A DNA stretch of 9,246 nucleotides from an uncultured Microbacteriaceae bacterium (GTDB lineage: Bacteria > Actinomycetota > Actinomycetes > Actinomycetales > Microbacteriaceae). Positions 1 to 5,096 of this stretch are shown piece after piece. The stretch spans positions 1-9,246 of the forward strand of contig CAIRWJ010000117.1 of NCBI GenBank assembly GCA_903882245.1, written 5' to 3'. The notes below the pieces were generated by a model that worked only from the letters and a program-made list of their open reading frames with translations, was not told the DNA's origin and did no database searches. The translations under genes and the position numbers were made by a program. Positions within the stretch are counted from its first letter, which is position 1. Each line of letters starts with the position of its first letter.

Positions 1-368
1 AAGTCATGAGATCCAACCCGACGACCACGTGGGTGACCCGCGAAGCCGTCGTCGATTTTGACTTTGAAGACCTTCACGCACCGGCCGGATCAACCGTTCA
101 CTTCTTTACCCAGGTGAGCGGGAACGATCCGGCTGCCTATCCCAACCCCGGAATTGACATCACCGTGGAACGAGCACCGCACTACGGTTTTGGTGGGGGA
201 ATGCATCACTGCCTCGGGCATTTTGTCGCGCGAATGGATATGGCGATTGCGTTCCGCACCCTGTCCCAGCGAATGACCAACATTCGCGTCAACGGGCAGG
301 ATGAATGGATGCCCGATTCGGGCAACACAGGGCCTGTGCATCTTCCGCTCGCGTTCGACAAGCGATAA
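1..368 (+). CDS. Cytochrome P450, C-terminal part (5' end outside window)
   Basis: This is the end of a haem-thiolate monooxygenase, which would hydroxylate an organic substrate using O2 and electrons from a ferredoxin. The reading frame is open from the left edge, with the first full codon at base 3. The haem-binding loop FGGGMHHCLG at 189-218 fits the FGxGxHxCxG signature, and the Cys at 210-212 is the axial ligand. The K-helix ExxR motif appears to be cut by the edge: the first two bases (aa) would finish a Glu codon, followed by V, M and the Arg at 9-11. GNDPAAYPNP corresponds to the usual ANRDP region. About 120 residues remain of a normal length near 400, so the ATG at base 6 is internal. 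I-helix and substrate-binding regions are not visible, so the P450 family and substrate cannot be read. The adjacent ferredoxin and glutamine-synthetase-like genes recall mycobacterial CYP151-type cyclic-amine P450 loci, which is inference. Confidence 0.93.
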   Translation, partial: VMRSNPTTTWVTREAVVDFDFEDLHAPAGSTVHFFTQVSGNDPAAYPNPGIDITVERAPHYGFGGGMHHCLGHFVARMDMAIAFRTLSQRMTNIRVNGQDEWMPDSGNTGPVHLPLAFDKR

Positions 369-382
369 CCTCAAACAACACC

Positions 383-388
383 AAGGAG
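383..388 (+). promoter_or_regulatory. Ribosome binding site of the ferredoxin gene
   Basis: AAGGAG lies 6 nt before the ATG at 395. It selects this start over the longer open frame that runs back to 305 inside the P450 gene. Confidence 0.8.
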
Positions 389-394
389 AACACC

Positions 395-583
395 ATGCAC
401 GTTTCTGTAGACCGCGCGAAGTGCGACAACCACGGTCAGTGCACCTTCTCAGCGCCGACCGTGTTCCGGCTTGATGACAAGGGAGTTCTGCAATTCGACG
501 AGAACCCCGACGACTCGTTGCGCGCGGACGTTGACGAGGCCGCCGACGTGTGCCCAATGCAAGCCATCCTGGTCACCGACTGA
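395..583 (+). CDS. Small [3Fe-4S]-type ferredoxin, P450 partner
   Basis: A 62-residue soluble electron carrier that would pass electrons from a reductase to the P450 just upstream. The cluster ligands are Cys10, Cys16 and Cys53, in the pattern CDNHGQC followed later by CP. His13 occupies the place where a [4Fe-4S] ferredoxin would have its second Cys, which matches the CxxHxxC...CP type common beside actinobacterial P450 genes. That type is usually a [3Fe-4S] protein. The start is fixed by the ribosome binding site at 383-388, and the length is typical for the family. The gene begins 26 nt after the P450 stop and is surely in the same operon. No ferredoxin reductase gene lies in the window, so the reductase is either upstream of the edge or encoded elsewhere. 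Confidence 0.93.
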   Translation: MHVSVDRAKCDNHGQCTFSAPTVFRLDDKGVLQFDENPDDSLRADVDEAADVCPMQAILVTD

Positions 584-612
584 CCCCGTTTCACCCCACC
601 GAAAACAAGGAC

Positions 613-619
613 AAAGGAG
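613..619 (+). promoter_or_regulatory. Ribosome binding site of the glutamine-synthetase-like gene
   Basis: AAAGGAG lies 8 nt before the ATG at 628. It argues against the upstream in-frame start at 550, which lies inside the ferredoxin gene and would add 26 residues without GS character. Confidence 0.8.
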
Positions 620-627
620 TCCCGCCA

Positions 628-2034
628 ATGGTTGACCAACTCGGAACGAGTGCGCTGACGGACAACGACGCGTTCTCTCGCCACCAGGCGTCGAACATGC
701 GACCCGACGTCATCAAAGACCTCGAACAGAAGATCGCCGCCGCTGGCGTCGAATTCATCTACTACATGCTCCCCACCATTGGAGCGAAAGTCGTGGCCAA
801 GATGGTGCCCGCACGGCACCTTCGTCGTAACCTCGAAAAGGGCATCGCCCTGCACCGCACGGCGGTAGCTGACTTGCAATCGACACGCGAGGGCGAACTC
901 ATCGGCGGCGGAATCGGTGCGCGAGAAATGATTGCGCTACCTGACCCGGATACGTTCGTCATCTTGCCGTGGGACACGTCGGTGGCCCGCATGCTTTGTC
1001 TCGCCTACGAACCGATGCATTTCGCCGAGGTCGGCGGACGCCCGCTACAAACTGACTCGCGCGGTTTGTTGATCCGTGCACACCACGATTTCACCGCCCG
1101 CACGGGTTACGAGGTTCGCAGTGGCACCGAGCCCGAAATGATGTGGACCGGACCGGGACTCGAGGTCATCAAAAAGGAAGGTTCAAGCCCCGCCTATCAG
1201 GTCGAAAACCTCGAGCGCATGCGCCCGATTTTCAAACAGGTCGTTCGCTACGCGCAGGCTTTTGGTCTCGACATGATTGAGGGCGACTACGAGGACGACG
1301 GACAGTTGGAACTCAACTGGATGTACGACCGGGTCGAACTCACCTCGGACCGGCTCGTGACCTACCGTCAGATTTGCAAGCAAGTCGCGCGCGAACAGGG
1401 TGTCACGGCGTCGTTCATGCCCAAGCCGTTCAACGGATTGATGGGTAACGGTTGCCACCACAATCTCTCGTTGTGGAAAGACGGCGCAAACGCGTGTGTC
1501 GAGCCCGGCAACACGCAGATTCACTTGTCGGAAGTGGGCCGCTGGGCGGTCGGTGGAATGCTCACCCACGCCGCCGACTCGACCGTCATCATGGCGAGCA
1601 CCGTCAACTCGTATAAGCGTTTCTGGGACGCCGGTCAGTTCGCGCCGAGCTCGCCCTCGTGGGGGTTGGATTCCCGCGCGGGAATGATTCGCATCTCGTC
1701 GATCGGGCGGATGGAATACCGCCAGCCCGACTCGAGTGTGAATCCTTATCTGTCCCACACGGCGCTCCTCGCGTCGATTGAAGACGGTCTGGATCGGAAA
1801 ATCAATTCGGGGGATCCCCTCACGGATGAGAAGGCGAAGGTCGTGAAGTTTGACCTGATGCCCATGACACTAGGAGACGCCATCGTGCAATTCGAAGGAA
1901 GTGCCCTTCTGAAGAAAGCATTCCCCGCGGAATTGCGGAATGTATTCATCGACCTGAAGAAAGACGAGTGGGCCCGTTATTGCGGGGTCATCACCGAATG
2001 GGAATTCGCACAGTACTGGGAGACCCTCCCGTGA
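628..2034 (+). CDS. Glutamine synthetase family, probable gamma-glutamylamine synthetase
   Basis: A 468-residue ATP-dependent ligase of the glutamine synthetase superfamily, probably joining glutamate through its gamma-carboxyl to an amine (PuuA, IpuC and GMAS-like reaction) rather than to ammonia. Visible family motifs are GTEPE at residues 166-170 and DGQLELN at 224-230 (metal and glutamate site), KPFNGLMGNGCHHNLSLW at 266-283 (ATP/metal loop), NSYKR at 327-331, and EYRQPDSSVNPYL at 363-375. The DGSS loop, whose Asp helps bind ammonium in true GlnA, is not recognisable; the corresponding stretch reads differently around residues 88-100. The adenylylation-site tyrosine motif is also absent. 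The ATP loop reads CHHN where GlnA usually has MHxH, so the first His is kept and the second is Asn. It sits 44 nt after the ferredoxin gene, and its TGA overlaps the next gene's GTG. The family is sure; the amine substrate is inferred from the neighbours. Confidence 0.9.
   Translation: MVDQLGTSALTDNDAFSRHQASNMRPDVIKDLEQKIAAAGVEFIYYMLPTIGAKVVAKMVPARHLRRNLEKGIALHRTAVADLQSTREGELIGGGIGAREMIALPDPDTFVILPWDTSVARMLCLAYEPMHFAEVGGRPLQTDSRGLLIRAHHDFTARTGYEVRSGTEPEMMWTGPGLEVIKKEGSSPAYQVENLERMRPIFKQVVRYAQAFGLDMIEGDYEDDGQLELNWMYDRVELTSDRLVTYRQICKQVAREQGVTASFMPKPFNGLMGNGCHHNLSLWKDGANACVEPGNTQIHLSEVGRWAVGGMLTHAADSTVIMASTVNSYKRFWDAGQFAPSSPSWGLDSRAGMIRISSIGRMEYRQPDSSVNPYLSHTALLASIEDGLDRKINSGDPLTDEKAKVVKFDLMPMTLGDAIVQFEGSALLKKAFPAELRNVFIDLKKDEWARYCGVITEWEFAQYWETLP
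2018..2022 (+). promoter_or_regulatory. Ribosome binding site inside the GS gene for the SBP-like gene
   Basis: GGGAG lies 8 nt before the GTG at 2031. Together with the GTGA stop/start overlap it supports this start and translational coupling to the synthetase gene. Confidence 0.6.
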
Positions 2035-2729
2035 GCGCCGCTCTTCGCTTGGCGTGCATCGACGCCGATGCGCCGCCGCTGTTCAACCTGAGCCCCGACG
2101 GGATTGTTCGCACGGGATATGAACCCGCAGCGGCCGACCTCGTCGCGAGTGTGATGGGTCGCGAGATTGAGTGGGTCATCACCGGCTGGGACAACATGAT
2201 CCCCATGGTTCAGAGTGGCGAAGTAGACGCGGTGTGGTGCGGGCAGGGAATGATTCCCGAGCGCATCGCACTCGTGGACTTCACGCAGCCTTACGCGATT
2301 TTCAACGAGACGGTGTTGGTTCGTGCCGATGACCCCGCCCGTTCCAACACCACCATGGACGGTTACAAGGTGGGCGCGATTGCGGGAAGCGCCAACCTCA
2401 AGGTCGCACAGACGATCGTTGGCGCCGAGATCGTCGAATTCACGGGTCCGAGTGTCTTCGAAGACATGATTGCGGCACTCCGAACGGGAGCCGTCGATGC
2501 CTTTGTTGACGACGACGTCGTCATGATCCCCCTGGCCGACAACGATCCAGATTTCGTCGTGGCCTTCACTGCCGAAACCCGAAACCCGTGGGGTATCGGA
2601 GTCCAGAAGGGGAACGCGGAGCTGTTGGGGGAACTCAATCGTGCGCTCGATACGGTCATCGCCGATGGTCGACTCGCGGCCGTGTGGAGCACCTGGATGC
2701 CGGATTTGGCTTTCCCTCTGGCAAAATAG
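2031..2729 (+). CDS. Solute-binding-protein fold (SBP_bac_3) without signal peptide
   Basis: A 232-residue protein with the whole family 3 solute-binding domain of polar amino acid ABC transporters. The mature-type first strand begins at once (LRLACIDADAPP, residues 5-16). GYEPAAADL, SGEVDAVWCGQGMIPER with Arg78, DFTQPY at 83-88, VGAIAGSAN at 114-122 and GAVDAFVDDD at 153-162 follow in family order. Arg78 aligns with the Arg that binds the ligand carboxylate in amino-acid-binding members, and Asp160-162 with the acidic residue for the ligand amino group. There is no signal peptide or lipobox, and extending upstream to 1968 adds none, so it should stay in the cytoplasm. No permease or ATPase gene is near. 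It begins in a 4-nt overlap (GTGA) with the synthetase stop. A metabolite sensor, chaperone or carrier role is possible; an enzyme on this fold (as in cyclohexadienyl dehydratase) cannot be excluded. Confidence 0.85.
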   Translation: MSAALRLACIDADAPPLFNLSPDGIVRTGYEPAAADLVASVMGREIEWVITGWDNMIPMVQSGEVDAVWCGQGMIPERIALVDFTQPYAIFNETVLVRADDPARSNTTMDGYKVGAIAGSANLKVAQTIVGAEIVEFTGPSVFEDMIAALRTGAVDAFVDDDVVMIPLADNDPDFVVAFTAETRNPWGIGVQKGNAELLGELNRALDTVIADGRLAAVWSTWMPDLAFPLAK

Positions 2730-2734
2730 AGTCC

Positions 2735-3529
2735 ATGAGCCACAACATCACACCGAGCGACGTCATGCCCGAGGGCAACGCGTCGATGCCCAGCGATGCG
2801 CCGACCGTCGCGGTTGTCGTGTCACTGAATATCCCCCAAATGACGGACGAGGTTGCTGGGCTCGTCGTTCGATTCACTCGTGTTGCACTGACCGAACTGA
2901 ACGACGTTGGGGCAAAAATCGTGCTGTTGGATTCCAGCAAGTCGCCTCTCGACCCAGCGGCAATCGCCGACCTCGCTGACGGTGTTTTGTTCTTGGGCGG
3001 TGGCGACGTCGACGCACGAATCTACGGCCACACCGAACCGGTGAACCACGAATACGGGGTTGATCGCGCGGCAGACGACTACTGCATCGACATCATCAAG
3101 GCCACAATCGAACGCGACGCTCCGATGCTGTGCATCTGTCGCGGATCGCAGCTGCTCAATGTGGCTCTGGGCGGTGACCTCATTCCCGACATCGAGAACT
3201 ACCACCCGCACCGAGGCGGTTCAGGTGACCCGATGTTCAAGGACGAACCCGTCATCCTCGAACCGGGCAGCAAGACTCACGAGATTTTCGGTCGCGAACG
3301 CGTTGCGGTTCGCTCGGGGCACCACCAGGCCGTCAATCGCGTTGCGGAGGGCCTCGTCGTTAGCGCTCGTGCCGAGGACGGAGTCGTCGAGGGCACGGAA
3401 ATGCCGTCGGCGCGGTGGGTCGTCGGAGTCCAGTGGCACCCAGAAGACGATGACGGTTCAGCGTCCGATCGTCGTGCCCTGTTTCAGGCATTCGTTGACC
3501 AAACGAAACTCGTTCGGACCACGCGCTAG
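2735..3529 (+). CDS. Gamma-glutamyl-GABA hydrolase (PuuD-like), class I amidotransferase fold
   Basis: A 264-residue cytoplasmic hydrolase of peptidase family C26, expected to cleave a gamma-glutamyl amide such as gamma-glutamyl-GABA to glutamate and the free amino acid. The catalytic triad can be read: the nucleophile Cys135 in LCICRGSQLLNVALGG, and His235 and Glu237 in GVQWHPE. Other family marks are LFLGGGDVDARIYG (85-98) and RSGHHQAVNRVAEGL (193-207). Length matches PuuD (about 254). The ATG at 2735 lies 5 nt after the upstream stop and has only a weak ribosome site (ATAGAG). Met11 or Met18 are possible later starts, since the first 20 residues are not conserved-looking. It ends the + strand operon, and its TAG shares a CTAG with the convergent gene's stop. 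Together with the synthetase it gives the two ends of a Puu-type pathway. Confidence 0.9.
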   Translation: MSHNITPSDVMPEGNASMPSDAPTVAVVVSLNIPQMTDEVAGLVVRFTRVALTELNDVGAKIVLLDSSKSPLDPAAIADLADGVLFLGGGDVDARIYGHTEPVNHEYGVDRAADDYCIDIIKATIERDAPMLCICRGSQLLNVALGGDLIPDIENYHPHRGGSGDPMFKDEPVILEPGSKTHEIFGRERVAVRSGHHQAVNRVAEGLVVSARAEDGVVEGTEMPSARWVVGVQWHPEDDDGSASDRRALFQAFVDQTKLVRTTR

Positions 3530-4251
3530 CTGTGCAGAGTTCGTGGTGCTGCCACGAGTTGTAATCCGAGTTCAGGTCCGGAAATGCCGATTCGGTTCGC
3601 GTCCTTCGGCAATGAGACGACACGATTTCCCACGTGAAAGCGACCTGAGTTACCGAGGATGATTTGATCGAATTTCGATACGAGCGCGGCGTCCCCGGGA
3701 ATTGTGCGAAGAATCGGCATGACGATGCGTTCTAATTCCCGCACCTCCGTGTCGCATCCCGCGGTGCCGATGAGCACGCCATCTAATGACAAGGGAACCA
3801 TCGCGGTCAGAATGTACTTGTCCATTCCCGCGTAGTCGAGGTAAGGACCCTGAATCGCTGGCTTTCCGGTCGAGACGACCTCGGCGAACCATTCAAAAGT
3901 CACAAAATCATAGAACCCGGGGTCTTCGGGCGAAAGGTTGAATACGATTCGTTGGGTTGAACCCGAGTCACCTCGTTGCCACCATTCGACGGCTCCGAGA
4001 TTGTTGTCCAGAATGTCTGGACCGACGACGATTCCAGCCGCCGTAGGAATCTCGTGACGAGCCAGAAAGGCCGCGGCGGCGGGTTGAATTGCGCGCAGAT
4101 TGCGTTCCGTCAATACAGTTTTCGCGCCCCGCGCAATCTGGAGCTCGCGTTCGCACGCCGCCGCCATGATGGTCAAGTCGCCATAGATGGCGTTTAACCA
4201 CTCACCAATCGCGATACTCGCGCGTTCGAGGTCATCTCGTGTCTTACTCAT
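3526..4251 (-). CDS. Soluble Cache-domain protein, putative ligand sensor
   Basis: A 241-residue protein whose middle resembles the Cache (PDC) ligand-binding domain normally found outside the membrane in chemoreceptors and kinases. The segment FYDFVTFEWFAEVVSTGKP (113-131), then GPYLDYAGMDKYILT (135-149), MVPLSLDGVLIGTAGCD (151-167) and a closing RELER helix follow the family order. Asp139 in PYLDYAG sits where amino-acid and amine Cache sensors carry the Asp that holds the ligand amino group. The Arg of the RxWY motif, which binds carboxylate, is replaced by Phe119 (FEWF). No signal peptide or membrane helix is present; the N-terminal 60 residues look helical. The chosen ATG lies in an 8-nt overlap (ATGAGTAA) with the regulator's stop, so the two should be made together. 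Cache assignment is by motif memory; ligand and function are inferred. Confidence 0.75.
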   Translation of the reverse strand: MSKTRDDLERASIAIGEWLNAIYGDLTIMAAACERELQIARGAKTVLTERNLRAIQPAAAAFLARHEIPTAAGIVVGPDILDNNLGAVEWWQRGDSGSTQRIVFNLSPEDPGFYDFVTFEWFAEVVSTGKPAIQGPYLDYAGMDKYILTAMVPLSLDGVLIGTAGCDTEVRELERIVMPILRTIPGDAALVSKFDQIILGNSGRFHVGNRVVSLPKDANRIGISGPELGLQLVAAPRTLHS

Positions 4252-5002
4252 TCGTCGGACCAATGGGGTACAAAACATCCAGTCGAGCGGCAATCAGTCG
4301 ATAAAAGTCGCGCGAGATGTGCTGTCGAATGGCCCGTTCAACGGCGATGAGATCTCTGTTTCGCAGGGCTGCCACAATCGTCAGGTGATCGTTCATTGTC
4401 CATTCCCTGTCGGCTTCGACCGTGAGAACGGTCCACATAATTTCAATCGATTCGGTCAATAATCGCATCTGCGTTGCCAAGAGACGCTCAGACTGGGAAA
4501 GGACCGCAAGTTCGCTCTGGAATCTACTGTCGGCGCGCATGCAGGACTCGGCGGTTGTCGCCTCGCCCATGGTGCGCGCAACTCGTTCGAGTCGGTCGAA
4601 GTCGTGGGGAAACGCTCGTCCGATGATGAGTCGCGCGGCCGCGAGGGCGGTAGCCAACTGTTCGTCCTCCAAATCGCGCAATTCCGCCATGGACAAACTC
4701 AACAACCTGTCACGCAGCGCATCGAGATTTGGGCGAGGAGAACCGATAATGAAGGTTCCGCCACTTCGCCCGCGCCGAGTTTCGATGATCCCCTGGTTGC
4801 GCAATGTCTGGAGCGCGTCGCGGACGGTGGCGGTGGCAACGCCGAACATGGCGGTCAACTGATTTTCGACGGGGAGTTGTTCACCCTGACGCAGAAGCCC
4901 GAGAGAGATTGCGGTCGACAGACGGTCGACAATCGCTTCGGCCCGCAGGACGTCCGGGAGAGGCCGAAAAACCTGTGAGTGAACACCACTCAAATCGCCC
5001 AC
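4244..5002 (-). CDS. FadR-type GntR family transcriptional regulator
   Basis: A 252-residue DNA-binding regulator, likely a ligand-released repressor of the amine cluster. The winged helix-turn-helix spans about residues 20-86: AEAIVDRLSTAISLGLLRQG, then LPVENQLTAMFGVATATVRDAL (recognition region) and the wing IIETRRGRSGGTFII. The C-terminal all-helical part (about 105-240) matches the FCD domain, with DSRFQSELAVL, NDHLTIVAALRNRDL and AIRQHISRDF. FCD metal sites usually include a His in the DxxFH stretch; here that place is Gln. I chose the GTG at 5002 because GAGG lies 4 nt before it. The frame stays open to a TTG at 5089, but that lies inside an inverted repeat and adds unconserved residues. 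The stop overlaps the Cache gene. The divergent dehydrogenase gene and the two inverted repeats upstream point to local control. Confidence 0.9.
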   Translation of the reverse strand: MGDLSGVHSQVFRPLPDVLRAEAIVDRLSTAISLGLLRQGEQLPVENQLTAMFGVATATVRDALQTLRNQGIIETRRGRSGGTFIIGSPRPNLDALRDRLLSLSMAELRDLEDEQLATALAAARLIIGRAFPHDFDRLERVARTMGEATTAESCMRADSRFQSELAVLSQSERLLATQMRLLTESIEIMWTVLTVEADREWTMNDHLTIVAALRNRDLIAVERAIRQHISRDFYRLIAARLDVLYPIGPTNE

Positions 5003-5006
5003 GGAA

Positions 5007-5010
5007 CCTC
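5007..5010 (-). promoter_or_regulatory. Probable ribosome binding site of the GntR gene
   Basis: On the - strand GAGG stands 4 nt before the GTG at 5002-5000. It is short and close, but it is the only purine-rich match near any candidate start and decides the call. Confidence 0.45.
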
Positions 5011-5033
5011 GCTTCGTTTGAACACTCTCAGTT

Positions 5034-5064
5034 ACGATACTGCGAATTGTTTGACGATAAACAA
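5034..5064 (-). promoter_or_regulatory. Candidate promoter for the GntR-Cache transcript
   Basis: On the - strand TTGTTT (5064-5059) and TATCGT (5039-5034) are separated by 19 nt and could serve as -35 and -10 elements. The spacing is long and the match partial. The -35 half lies inside the first inverted repeat, so bound regulator would block it, consistent with autoregulation. Confidence 0.3.
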
Positions 5065-5066
5065 TT
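5045..5066. promoter_or_regulatory. Inverted repeat 1, probable regulator operator
   Basis: Perfect 8-bp arms AATTGTTT (5045-5052) and AAACAATT (5059-5066) flank a 6-nt centre, GACGAT. It lies between the divergent regulator and dehydrogenase genes. It carries the TTGT...ACAA core also seen in the second repeat; FadR-subfamily operators often have a TNGT...ACNA form. Confidence 0.6.
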
Positions 5067-5068
5067 TT

Positions 5069-5093
5069 TTCATTGTCGATGAACGACAATGAA
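5069..5093. promoter_or_regulatory. Inverted repeat 2, probable regulator operator
   Basis: Perfect 10-bp arms TTCATTGTCG (5069-5078) and CGACAATGAA (5084-5093) flank a 5-nt centre, ATGAA. It ends 3 nt before the ATG chosen for the dehydrogenase and is 25-26 bp, centre to centre, from inverted repeat 1. A bound protein here would block transcription of the dehydrogenase gene. In RNA the same arms could form a hairpin over the start region. Confidence 0.65.
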
Positions 5094-5096
5094 TGT

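Noticed and set aside
6..368. ATG at base 6 as the true start of a 120-residue protein
   Set aside because: The frame is open to the left edge, and the ExxR Arg of a P450 follows directly, so this is the tail of a gene of about 400 codons.
305..394. Longer N-terminus for the ferredoxin
   Set aside because: It overlaps the P450 gene, lacks a ribosome site and adds residues not seen in this ferredoxin family; AAGGAG fixes the start at 395.
550..627. Longer N-terminus for the GS-like ligase
   Set aside because: It lies inside the ferredoxin gene and the stretch after it; AAAGGAG points to 628.
1183..1758. 191-codon open frame on the - strand inside the GS gene
   Set aside because: No recognisable domain, His/Arg-rich shadow composition, and it lies wholly under a gene with clear motifs.
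2031..2060. Lipobox at RLAC near the start of the SBP-like protein
   Set aside because: The residues before Cys9 do not fit a lipobox, there is no hydrophobic helix or charged n-region, and the segment is the first beta strand of the domain.
5073..5089. TTG starts for both the dehydrogenase (5073) and the regulator (5089)
   Set aside because: They mirror each other because they fall in the same palindrome; the extra residues are not conserved-looking, and overlapping divergent starts are unlikely.
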